Shown in pieces: positions 1-9,975 of a stretch of 64,000 nt of DNA (the first letter of the stretch is position 1; every line of letters begins with the position of its first letter). The stretch lies in NCBI GenBank assembly GCA_004380135.1, contig QXCR01000116.1, positions 1 to 64,000 of the forward strand. The letters run 5' to 3'. The DNA is from Stemphylium vesicarium. Its lineage: Eukaryota > Ascomycota > Dothideomycetes > Pleosporales > Pleosporaceae. Below the pieces are notes generated by a model. That model had not been told where the DNA came from and did not search any database. It saw nothing but the letters and a program-made list of their open reading frames with translations. The translations under genes were made by a program, and so were the position numbers.

Positions 1-111
1 GAAACATGTGCAAAATAATAATTCGAACAATTTCTCAACATGTGTAGTGTTTGGAATCGATAAACTACACATGTTGAGAAATTGTTCGAATTATTATTTT
101 GCACATGTTTC
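1..111. repeat. Perfect 48-bp inverted repeat (hairpin)
   Basis: Bases 1-48 are the exact reverse complement of bases 64-111, separated by a 15-bp spacer. The arms are AT-rich and each contains ACATGTG-type words. The left arm begins at the first base of the window, so the repeat may extend further left and any flanking duplication cannot be seen. It may be a foldback/MITE element or an assembly foldback at a contig end; the sequence does not decide. Confidence 0.9.
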
Positions 112-276
112 TCGGAGTTAGGATTAGTTACTACCTTCTTTCTTCTTCTTTCTTCGAAGAAACGAGTCCGTCTGTCGCAGTGCGCAGGTCAGACGTGTCA
201 ACCGTGGAAGCGGAAGAGACCTTTGTGTCGCTGGTATGGTTGGTTGGCATGTTGGTGTAGCCTTGTTTGCTGTGTC

Positions 277-282
<6 letters not shown>

Positions 283-354
<72 letters not shown>
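283..354. repeat. (TG)36 dinucleotide microsatellite
   Basis: An uninterrupted run of 36 TG units. The apparent open frames across it are only Val-Cys or Thr-His repeats and are not genes. In the surrounding gene-free stretch 112-626 I see nothing else except the 3' flank of the ataxin-10 gene. Confidence 0.95.
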
Positions 355-356
<2 letters not shown>

Positions 357-626
357 GTATGAACAGGAGCATGAGAGATTGGTCACACACAAGACAAGAA
401 TTGCCAGAGGGACGATTCAATTAATGAGTTATCATTTTCAAGTCTTGCACAGACACACTGTCTTGCGATACCTGAGACTGTTTGTAATCTAACAAGCGCT
501 TCGAGAAGAAGCGTAGCTGAAACACCGAGTAATCTCACTCTCCTAACAACGTAGCCTGGGTTTTGGCAAAAAGCGAGGCGCGATGTTACCATCTCCATAC
601 ACATCGGAAAAAAAAGAAAAGCGTCG

Positions 627-3600
627 CTAATTCCCACCATCAAACCCCTTATCCAACTTCTTCAACGCCTCTTCCACCTCAACCGCCCTCTCCTCCCCAC
701 CCCTCAACCCCTGCACACGCGGTAAATCGCGCATAACCTGCTGGACAAACTCCTCCAGAGCTTTCGGGTCCCTCATACTGCCCAGCGCAGCAGCAGCATC
801 GAGTTTGCCTTTACCCTTGCTGTTGCTGCTGTTGCTGCTGCTGCTGCTGCTGCCTCCTAAATCTGAGCGACTTGTCAGTGGTGGTTGTGGTTGGTGGGGT
901 TGGGGCTGGCGTTTCCGCAACATGACCTGCCCTTGTTTGTCCATGTAGGTTTCGTACCCTTGTTGGTCGAGCACTTCGTCAGGTACACGAACGTTGACCG
1001 GTGATCGGTTGGTGTTATCGTTGGTGCTGCTGCTCTCTGCTGCTGCAGTTGAAGGCGTGCTTGAGGGTGAGGGCGCGTTGGTCGACGCTTTGGCTTTGGT
1101 GTTGGCGTCCTGGTTGTATCGCTCAAGGGCGTGGATGCGATCTTGGTTTTCTTTGTTGCCCTCCATGAGAAAGCGGAGGCACATGATGGCGTGCTCGCGG
1201 ATATATGGGTTGTGTTCGTCGTACGAGCAACAGTTCAGGACAGCTTCTATGCCACCAAGAGGTCGAATCTGGTCTTGTACGTCCTTGTTCTTCCATACGA
1301 GAGAGCTGAGCACGAGAACTGCGAGCTTCTTGAGGTTACGCCACTCAAAGTCAGAGGGCTCGTCTGCAGCCTCATCCATGTATGGCCGAGGTGATGGGGA
1401 TGTGGGGGGAGGGATGTAAGATTCAGCAGCTCCTGCTGTGGTGTCGTATGGTCGTTCCACAGCAACCGGTTGCGGCTGTAATGGCGGTTGCTGTTGTTGA
1501 GAAGCATCAACCTCTACTGTCGCAGGTGGTGGGGGCGCATGCTGGACATTTCTCAAAGGAGATGGTGATAGTTGTCCCTTGGGTATCGCTGCATCAAGCT
1601 CCTTAAGCAAAGTGACTAGTTCGTGGGATATCTCCCAATTGCTCAACATCCTCTTCCATACTTCGTGTTCGGTAAGAATGGCGAAGAATTCGAGATATTG
1701 ATATACGCCCTCATACATGCGTTCCATGTCCCAAAGGTTGAGGGGAAAATCTTCGGGCTGTGCATGACCAGCCCGGATTTGACCCTGCAGAAAGATGAGC
1801 GCACAAGTTTGTGGAATGATATGCCGGCGGAACTCAGTGAGCAGGAAATTGACCATGTGAACGTCGCCTTGGTCAACTGTCGGGCGATTCGCTTTGAGGT
1901 GGCCTTTGGTGGGCTGCGCGCGGGCTTGCCTGGCGCGAAAGATGTTGGTGAGAAGCTTCATGATGACTGCTTGAGCTGGTGATATGATGTCTTTTGATCT
2001 AGTACATTGTCAGCCTGGCTCTCTACGCTTAGTTGTCTGACTTACTCAGACTCTCTGAAGGCATGATAGGCAAATGGCAGTAGTTGGTTGGCGAGGATTG
2101 CCTCCATGATCTTGACCATGAACTTGAAATATAGCTCTTCCTCGCGAAGATCCCATGCAGCGACGAAAATCAACAATTCGCGCAACAGGTTCCTTCCGTT
2201 ATCTTGGGCAAGAAGCAAATGGCATCTGACACCATGCATGCTTCTCACACTTCCAAATACAGTTGGATCGGGATGATAGCCAGGCTGGCCCTCTTGCGGC
2301 TCAACGATGCCGGCCATGATGATCATTGGCAAAACCTCGATTTCAGTAGGACCAAGAATAAGCGGAACATCGGTAAGCAAGCCTCGACCCTCGTCTCCAG
2401 GGATATCGTCGTAGTCATCATCATTGTCGTCGTCGTCCTCTGGTGGAGGGGAAGTCGGAGAGGCTACATCACTGATTAGCCCTGATGGTCGGTCGGGGTC
2501 TGGCTCCAGACGCTTTAGCAAGTCTTCTTTGCCATTCTGGAGAATCTCCGCTCCGAAGGATGGCGGGTATGTCACACGGAAATCGATCTCACCTGCCGGG
2601 GGAGACCGTTTGATGCTGGGATCTAATAACGAGTCATCCGTCGCTGGTTTCGGGGACTGTTTCTCCGCTGCTGGGGGTGACGACTGCTGCTCTTTGCTAG
2701 ATCCGTCACCAGGTAGCACGGTGATGGACGAGCGCATCCGGTCGACCTCGACTTGAAGTTGATTGATGCTTTTGGCGAGCGCTTGTACGCTTTCTTCGTT
2801 CTTGGCGTGTTGGTCAACCACCTTGCGGTAAGTGCTCGACTGGGTGATCTGATCCCGGTACCTAGCGACAACGTCTGCATACAACATGTTCCATTTCTGA
2901 GAAGTCAGTACGAGATGTGAAGGGGGCTACCGGCCTTGACTTACGTTCTTCTCTTCTTCGTTCATCGACTGCCACCGTCTTCTACACTCGGCAGCGATCT
3001 CATTTGCCCCAGCCTTGCCCCCCTCTTGTATGAGGGCTTTCTTGACGTCATTTCCTGTCTCGCCAATATAAAGTAGGAAGGGTGATGAGGCAGGTTGCTG
3101 TGGGATCTTGAAGGTGTCCAGGCTCCGTGCTGCATGTGTCGGGAGAGGCTGCTCTTCTGGGGGCGGGCCCTGATCTTGTTGCGGAAACTCGTCCATGTTG
3201 TACTTCATGTCGGCAAAGTTGGGCAGTTCGTTGTCGAGATGGCTGTCGAAGAGTTCAATCCACAGCATCAGCTTGCGCTGTTCGTTCTTGGCGATAAGAT
3301 TGTTCAGAAACTGCAGACAGGTGATCAGAAGCTTCTTGTAGGCATTGATGACGCCCTGCCACTTGTCCTCGTCTTGTGTTCCCGCCTCGCCATCGTAGCC
3401 CCTGGCGGTGACGCGCACGCAGACATTTATGAGGGCGAAGATGTCCTTGTCGAAGAGCCTGTCTGCGCTCAGATTCTGCACGCGCTCTCCGTGCACCTGT
3501 ACATTACGCGCTATGCAGACCAGCTGATTGAGGCGCTCCAAGTCTCTTAGCAGGCTCGGCGAGTAGCTGGCTATCAGCGGGCCCGACAAGCCTTCATATT

Positions 3601-4363
3601 CGGGTGCAGCGGGGTCGGGTGCGGCGAAGCAACGGCGTTCGAGTGAGGGTATAGCAGCTTTGAGCACGCCAGCGAGGTCGTCCCAGAACTCCCACGAGAT
3701 GCCAAGTTCTTCACGCAACTCGACGCTCTTACGCGACTCTTCCAGTGTCTTCTTGACAATATCCCGCTCCAACATGCGCAGTGTGTCATCTCGTATATAA
3801 CCTGGGTTGTGGAAGTGTACCGTATACGGCCCTAGGGCAAGGCGCAGACGGGTAAGGAAGGGTCGCGCCTGTCGGCCATGGGCGCTCTCAGGCCGCTCCG
3901 AGTCGCCCACGCTCTCCGTGTCGTGGATGCTGCCCTCTGCCATGTCGTCTCTCATATCTTTCTCAACCGCTGTCTGCGATGGAGCGTGCCGAATCCAGTC
4001 GTTCCACAGCTGATGTTCGGCAAGTAGTGAGCGGTATACCCATACACGGATAGGCCCTGGCGCACGTAAGATGCGGTAGAGGTTGTTGGAGGCCAGGTTT
4101 TCGAGGATATTGTGGTATTGCGCCAGCGCTATGGGTGCAAAAGCAAGGTGGGCAGTGCCTTTGGAGGCGTCTGTAAAAGGCGACGGAGGATCGAGGGCAG
4201 GAGGCAGCGAATCGGAGTGCGTGGAGGAGCTCGAGTCGGAAGTCATAGTTGGAGGCGTAGAAAAATTACGAAGACAGGCCGAAGGTTGTACCCCACCAAA
4301 TCTGCCCCGCCTGAGTCTGGAGCCTGTCTGACGTGCATGTGCATGTGCATGTGCATCCATCAC
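627..4363 (-). CDS. Ataxin-10 homologue (Ctr86-like) with HMG-box-like segment
   Basis: Three exons read 4363-2945, 2896-2046 and 1998-627. The introns are 48 bp (2897-2944, GTAAGT...CAG) and 47 bp (1999-2045, GTAAGT...TAG), and the phases fit, giving about 1213 residues. The C-terminal part, near residues 975-1040, carries the ataxin-10 armadillo-like domain, including NLKKLAVLVLSSLVWKNKD and the following HNPYIREHAIMCLRFLMEGN. The middle of exon 1 (from about residue 285) matches the helical N-terminal half of the family. Around residues 428-490 there is an HMG-box-like stretch that spans the first intron, which supports that splice. Exon 2 has a long acidic/proline-rich linker. The first ATG is followed by a His-Ala repeat. 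A second ATG at 4246 (Met-Thr-Ser-Asp) is a credible true start. Ataxin-10 proteins are cytoplasmic scaffold-type proteins; the role of the HMG-like part is unknown. Much longer than the yeast homologue. Confidence 0.85.
817..852. repeat. CTG/TTG trinucleotide run inside the ataxin-10 homologue
   Basis: Twelve consecutive CTG or TTG triplets (nine CTG, three TTG). On the coding (minus) strand they read as AGC/AAC and encode a Ser/Asn tract near the C-terminus of the ataxin-10 homologue. Confidence 0.9.
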
Positions 4364-4736
4364 TTAAACCCATACACTACATAGACCACACACGACGAAG
4401 AACCACACTGATCACATCAGCGAAATGTCGTCTTTTTGTCATTCTGAAGTTTGATTTGGTAAAAGTAATGCATTCAATTCGGTCAAAGGTGGCTACTAGC
4501 AAAGGTATGTACGGGGAATAATGAACCGCGTAGAGGCATAAGTTGCCAAACGCGTCTAGTGACCTCGCTCATCTTGATCTTGGAAGCAATGTAATGTGAG
4601 TCTTGATACATGGGAATGGTATCTGTCACGGACATGAATTGTTCCTTTTTTGGTCGTATCGCGAATGACCGCGTACTCGTCACAACAGCACCGGGCTTGG
4701 ATGTGGAAAGTTTGGTGACGGCCTTGCATGGAAAGT
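4364..4736. other. Intergenic: ataxin-10 promoter and URI 3' flank
   Basis: About 370 bp between two minus-strand genes. It starts with a GCATGT hexamer repeat tail near 4333-4356. No convincing gene. The 66-codon frame at 4483-4683 has no recognisable features, though it could be part of an alternative last exon of the URI gene. Confidence 0.5.
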
Positions 4737-6533
4737 TTACATACCCTCGGCCTTGAGCCTGGCCGCCATGAACCTACTTACCTTCTTTGGCTTCCCATCT
4801 CGCTCCTCCATGATAGGACTCTCCTCATCCTCTTCCGTGGCCTTGAATCCACCCTGTCGCTGAATGAACCGGTTCCGTGCCTTGTGGTATTCGGCTTGGA
4901 TCTCGCGATTCAGGATGACAGGGTCGAATTCATCAGGTGCTTGCGGCTCAGACGATAAGGGGACATGCTCAGTGACAGTGTTGGCTAGTGTTCGGCCAGG
5001 AGGACCTGTTGGCACAGGAGGGGCTTCAGGCAGAGGCGGCGTGGGTAGCACCTGCGGTGTATTCGCTACAGCGCGAGCACTCTTAAACTTGGACATCTTG
5101 GCAGGTTTTGGTGGTTCGACTTGAGTTGGAGGTGCAGGTGCAGATCGCTCAACGATGGTGTCTGCAATAGTTGGCGCCGACTTGGCTGCTGGCTGTGTCG
5201 TTTGTTTGGGTTCCAGTACTGCCTTCGGGGCTTCAGAGATGTCGACGTCATTGGCGAAGCGAACGCCCTTCTTCTTGGACTCTTTGTCGTTGTCGTCTGC
5301 TGCACGTGTCGTAGACTTTGATGTATCCAAGGACTCATCGAAGTGTTCGTCTCTTTGCACGCGCATCGTACGAATGTCGCCTATATGTTCGTCCAGAGGG
5401 CTTTCGTCCGACTGCGGCCCGACATTCTCGAGCATGCGAGCGCCTAGCTTCTTTTCCAACTCAAGCATCTGCTTCCGATAGTCCTCGGTAATGACGGGTC
5501 TTGTGCTGCGACCGTATTCGTCCTCCTCTTCTTCGTCTTCCGTGTCGTAGTCGCCGTAGCCGTCGTCAAAGTCATCATCGGAATACGACGCAGTGGGCTG
5601 ATCAAGATCGAGCTCTGCGACAACTCGCCCGACTTCCGACATGCCATATTGGAGCATTTGCCGTCTCAGTTCTGCATCTTCTGAAGACTCGTCTTCAGGT
5701 ATGACCGGCGACGACAACGTTTCATCATCGTCGTCGATCTCGACTGCTCTGGCACCCTCTGGGAACTTGACCGACGACAAAACCGGAGTTTCGTTAGACT
5801 TTGGCGCTGGCGTCGGTTGAGGCTCGACGTCAACATGCTCGGCAAAGGACACAGCCTTTTTGCTAGGAGACTGTTTTGTTGAAGTGCGGCCTTCAGAGGA
5901 AGTGGTTTGTGTTGGGGACTTGGTAGATGTAGAGACAGGCTCAGTATCCAACGCCTTCTCCTTCTCCTGCGCTGCGCTCTTCTTTTCCAGCTCAGCCTTT
6001 TGGATGCCAGCCTTGCGCAACACTTCGACGAGCTCAGCGGCAGCTTTGCCGGTCTGATTGACAGAGCTCGATACTTCGTTGCCTTGTTCATCGAGTTCTT
6101 CCTCAATGTCCATCATCGGCTCTCCCTCTTCGTTGTCCATGCCAGGCTCCAGCAGGACGTCGACACCGGCAAGCTTCTTCTCGGCGGCATCGAGGTTCTT
6201 TTCGATGGTAGCACTACTCGTTCGGACATAGTCAATGCGTCTAGAGATCATGTCAACAACTTGGTTAGCAGTGCGTTCGGTTGGCGAGTTCTTGCCGAGC
6301 AGCTCCTCAACTTCCTTGTCGTTGAGTAGCGTGAGCTCCAGATCGCGCGCTATCTCTCGTATTTGCGAAGGCGAAGGGTCGCCGGCAGCATGGATCTCTT
6401 CTTTGAGCGCCTCATACTCGGCCTCCCAGGTGGTCCAGTGAGACAGGGCCTTTTGAAGCTGATCGACACTCTGTTGTAGCTGCACCCGGCGACGCTCAAT
6501 GTCTTCCAGGGTACCTTGTGTCGAGCCCGCCAT
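4737..6533 (-). CDS. Unconventional prefoldin URI1/Bud27 homologue
   Basis: About 598 residues when started at the ATG at 6533 (Met-Ala-Gly-Ser-Thr). An upstream in-frame ATG at 6713 would add 60 unlikely residues. Residues about 5-140 form an alpha-prefoldin-like pair of coiled coils. The middle is acidic (D/E-rich near residues 315-340). The C-terminus carries the DUF3835 signature of Bud27/URI, KKVSRFMAARLK. Two RVxF-like motifs, KKAVSFAE (about residue 228) and KKGVRFAN (about residue 424), resemble PP1-docking sites; human URI is known to bind PP1. Family role: cytosolic R2TP/prefoldin-like chaperone work on assembly of RNA polymerases through Rpb5, plus TOR-linked translation control. 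A GTATGT word four codons before the stop could be a donor for a terminal intron, so the last residues are uncertain. Divergently transcribed from TFB3. Confidence 0.85.
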   Translation of the reverse strand: MAGSTQGTLEDIERRRVQLQQSVDQLQKALSHWTTWEAEYEALKEEIHAAGDPSPSQIREIARDLELTLLNDKEVEELLGKNSPTERTANQVVDMISRRIDYVRTSSATIEKNLDAAEKKLAGVDVLLEPGMDNEEGEPMMDIEEELDEQGNEVSSSVNQTGKAAAELVEVLRKAGIQKAELEKKSAAQEKEKALDTEPVSTSTKSPTQTTSSEGRTSTKQSPSKKAVSFAEHVDVEPQPTPAPKSNETPVLSSVKFPEGARAVEIDDDDETLSSPVIPEDESSEDAELRRQMLQYGMSEVGRVVAELDLDQPTASYSDDDFDDGYGDYDTEDEEEEDEYGRSTRPVITEDYRKQMLELEKKLGARMLENVGPQSDESPLDEHIGDIRTMRVQRDEHFDESLDTSKSTTRAADDNDKESKKKGVRFANDVDISEAPKAVLEPKQTTQPAAKSAPTIADTIVERSAPAPPTQVEPPKPAKMSKFKSARAVANTPQVLPTPPLPEAPPVPTGPPGRTLANTVTEHVPLSSEPQAPDEFDPVILNREIQAEYHKARNRFIQRQGGFKATEEDEESPIMEERDGKPKKVSRFMAARLKAEGM

Positions 6534-6867
6534 GTTGTCGATGTGGTTGCGAAGTGGAGGACGGAAAGGAAGAAAGAAGAAAAGCGAAGGAATTTGCTGG
6601 CACAAAACGGCCGAGCTTTGGCGACTAGCCCGCCCCGCAAGAAACCATGCGCGCATGTAATCAGATGGTCGCCCCATCACTCTGCTACATCCGACTTGAT
6701 AGCCGTCCAACATAATTCACAGTCACACCATTTCATCCACATCTGCTGCACCCCAAGTTATGCCGTCGAGCATATAGGACGACTAGCGCAATCCTTCGGC
6801 TGAGTAATCAGCTCAACTCAAGTTCCCGGGCCGCGAAGCTCCAGCTCACTTCCGCCTCACCTCCGCA
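6534..6867. promoter_or_regulatory. Divergent promoter region URI / TFB3
   Basis: A 334-bp region between the two divergent start codons. It links two genes of the RNA polymerase II machinery. I see no TATA box or other clear element. The TFB3 start has a good context (ccgcaATGtc). Confidence 0.5.
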
Positions 6868-7884
6868 ATGTCGAAATCCGGACGCGCAACAGGCGCGTCC
6901 AAGCAGGATAGCGGTGCGTTTTCCCTTTCTAAATCCCTTTACAATTTGTCCATGCTGCATTCGCCGCCTAGTTCTCTCGCTGATGGTCTCCCAGGCGTAT
7001 GCCCTGTCTGCAAGGCGTCGGGCTACCTCGACCCGAACATGCAGTTCAAAATCAATCCCACATGCTATCACTCCATGTGCGATACCTGCGTCGAGCGTCT
7101 TTTCGGAGGCAACAAAGGAAACAACATATGTCCCGTGGCAGGATGCGCGAAAACACTGGCCTATAGGAACTTCAGGAGGGCGACTTTTGAAGACTTGAAG
7201 GTCGAGAGGGAGGTGGATTTGAGGAAGAAGGTCATGAAGATGTAAGCATACTCTATGTTGCAGATGATCGCCTCGGACTGACAATTTCGTAGTATGAACA
7301 AGACGGAAGACGATTTCGAGACACTCCGAGACTACAACGATTACCTCGAGCAGGTTGAAGAAATGACGTGGAACCTCATCCTCAACACTGACGTCGACGC
7401 AACGTGGAACAAGCTGCACAGATTTGAAGCGCTTCAAAAAGCCGACTCCAACGGCGGGAACACAAGGCGTGAGCCTACAAAGACGGCTGGTCCGAACAAA
7501 GGTGCTGTTCAAAAGGACGACGGAGGCCCCGATCTCATGTTCCGCGGGCTCAAAAAATACGTCCCACCACCCAAAGAAGCACCCTTTGATCCATGGGGTG
7601 ACTACAATATCGCGCCACAATACTACGTTTTGCAAGACAACTACGACGTCGACTGGTATACACGCATGAAAAAGGACCCGGCACATCTGGTAGGAGGGCA
7701 TAGCTTGCAGGACTACTGCAGCCGGGCATTGCGCGAAGCCTTTGGCGGCTTCGGCGTCTTCATAGAGGATGAGATTGCGGCAAGAGACGCGCCCTCAATG
7801 TCCATGGACGCGGACGTCGGCACCGAGCATGCAGCCGCCGCCGCCATGAGTGGGAGGGACGCGAACATGGACGACATCTTCTAG
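6868..7884 (+). CDS. TFB3: TFIIH/CAK subunit Tfb3 (MAT1)
   Basis: CDK-activating-kinase assembly factor of TFIIH, nuclear. Exons 6868-7241 and 7293-7884 flank a 51-bp intron (GTAAGC...TAG), giving 321 residues. The N-terminus has the MAT1 RING finger: CPVC from about residue 46, then Cys-Tyr-His, CDTC and CPVAGC. After it comes the conserved helix TFEDLKVEREVDLRKKV, and exon 2 opens with the conserved NDYLEQVEE helix. The stretch 6914-6994 (81 bp) also looks like an in-frame intron (GTGCGT...CTCCCAG, a multiple of three, no stop). Splicing it would remove 27 residues poorly placed just before the RING and give a 294-residue protein closer to other fungal Tfb3 N-termini. Its end converges on the MARVEL-type gene only about 117 bp away. 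Confidence 0.92.
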
Positions 7885-8001
7885 TGTACTTGTACTATGA
7901 TACCCGGCATCAAGCCAACATTGGGCGGCGTTTGCAAACAATATATAAATCAGCATTTAGGCTTCTGACATGTTATTCATATTTTACAATCAAACTACAT
8001 C

Positions 8002-8793
8002 CTACCGTCCATACTCGTGCATTCCAACCTGTCCACCCGCTCCATGATACCCCAGATCATCATATCCAAACTGTTCCTCCGGCACCTGATACCCACCACT
8101 CGCGCCACCCTTCCCCCTCCCCTCGCACGTCGTAACAGACCCCATACTACCCTCCAGCTCAAACACACCACCCCCCTCCTTGCCCGCCTCCGCACTCAGT
8201 CCATCAACCTGCTGAAATGCGCCCCTCCGCCTCGCACCCCTCAGCACCCTGACATCCAACCCCAACGCCGCCAACGTAGCCACGCAGCCCAACAGCGCAA
8301 AACTAAACAGCGCTTTGTACTGCCTACATATAGCAACACCAGTGTCTGTGTCCCAGTGTGAGGTGGAGCACACGTGCGATAGCGTGCCTGCGCTCCACCA
8401 CGATAGCAGCGCGAAGGCTACGCTCCAGATCAGCGCGAGGAGGCTGTTTAGCGTGATGTTGAGGGTGGGGTGCAGACCGTGGCGGACGTGCAGGAGGATT
8501 GTTGCAATGAGGGTTAGGGTTGTTAGGAGGGATGTTGTTAGGAGCTGGAGGTTGGAGTGTTAGTATGGGTTTGTTTGGTTTCTCTGTGGTAGGATGGATG
8601 GAAGCGTGGTGGTGATGCGGCATACCAAGATGAACGTCCAGGGTAGCTTATACCCGTCCCGCGCGAGTTCGCGCAAGAAGTAAAACGTTATACTTGCTAC
8701 TACGAGGGAGGATAGGAGTTGCGCGCTGCGGATTAGATGGAAGGGTAGGAAGGGGTATGCGGTTGGTTTTACGCGGGTTCGTTGGGGTGGCAT
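8002..8793 (-). CDS. MARVEL-like four-helix membrane protein
   Basis: Exons 8793-8626 and 8544-8002 flank an 81-bp intron (GTATGC...CCAG), giving 236 residues. Four hydrophobic segments are visible: LLSSLVVASITFYF, then two helices at the start of exon 2 (LLTTSLLTTLTLIATILLH and SLLALIWSVAFALLSWW), and FSFALLGCVATLAAL. A conserved Trp-Ser-Ala-Gly and a Cys-x-Thr-Ser-His loop lie between helices 3 and 4, as in fungal MARVEL-domain proteins of the plasma membrane. The C-terminal tail is Gly/Tyr-rich. The start Met-Pro-Pro-Gln was chosen because the residues before it (ATGs at 8865 and 8874) are Ser/Pro-rich and look like leader. Function unknown beyond membrane association. Confidence 0.75.
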
Positions 8794-9975
8794 TGCCGCG
8801 GACGGCGGCGAAGACGGAGATAATGAAAGTGATGTTTGGATAGTGGAGAGAGGTAGGAAAAGCATTCGGTGCAACGAGTATTGGGAGGGAAAGAGAGCTG
8901 GACTGGTAGATCAGCGCATGTGCTATTCGCGATGCTGGCGTTGATCACGGAGAGAGAGGGGAGCTAGAGGTTCAGTTCGTTGGGCGGGCTTCTCGTATTG
9001 CTGGACCCTGAGGCCGAGATGCTTCCGTTGCGACTACACGGGTATGTTAAGCATCCTCATGATACTCAGTGCATATCTCGTACTTTGGCATCGCATCCTG
9101 AAGTTTTGTAGAGAGAGGATCTTGCTAGATGGTAATCGTAGGGCAAACCCACCGGGTTAGCGTGGATTCTGCACTTATCAGCAACCTTGGGACCTCGTGA
9201 CGGAACCACTTAGTCTTCCTGCCAGTTATACTCCGACGATCTCGCTTCAGCCATTGCTCTCGGTGCGTCTTGACTGATGCAAGCGCCTCATATATCCAGG
9301 GTCACGCGACGCATAGTTATTGAACGGCACAGAGATGCATTACCCCGTCTTCAAAGCTTGACCAGGGCATTACCGTGTGTTGTCGCGGTAAGGCGTCCAC
9401 TTCCCGCGTGAATAAGTCCCGGGTCCATATATTGCGGATCCATCGAAAGAAAAGGCCCTCATTTGCATCGGAGACGATTCTTTGATGGCTTCAACAGCTA
9501 GACAAGCTGCACCTATGCTACTGGAGTGTAGTCTTGTACTTTGACCGGAGGGCAGGGTGATCTGCACCCGCACGAACGCGAACAGCGACACAAACTGGTG
9601 CCACAACCAAGCACTTCCATCACACGTCTGGCCATGTTCCCGGGCCGCCTTTTCATGGTACTTGAATCGATCGGCATCTTAAAAGCGGGCGCGTCCTGTA
9701 CGTCCCCTGTCGACGTGCATTGGTCTGCATCGGATAAACACGATGAACGAATCGAGGCTCAGCTGTCCCTGGTTGATTTATCGATCTCGGTTTACAAGCT
9801 GGATGTCGCTAGCATGCATCTTCCCGACCTCGTAAGTGCTGGCCCATAGTTCGGTTTAGTTACGGCAAGAAAGACTGGACGCCTGAAAAGCATAACTTTC
9901 TGCCTGCTTTTTTTTATTTCTTCAAAGCTCCAAAGTGCTGCCATTGGAAGCTGTTGCCTTCCACGCAAGAAGAAG
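8794..9975. other. Intergenic, divergent MARVEL / GMC oxidoreductase
   Basis: About 1.2 kb between divergent starts. The open frames here (for example 9370-9606 and 9541-9849) have no recognisable features. A T-rich tract at 9907-9925 lies about 50 bp before the GMC start codon. Confidence 0.5.

Noticed and set aside
82..492. 136-codon frame with a long Val-Cys repeat
   Set aside because: It is only the translation of the (TG)36 microsatellite; the flanks are not protein-like.
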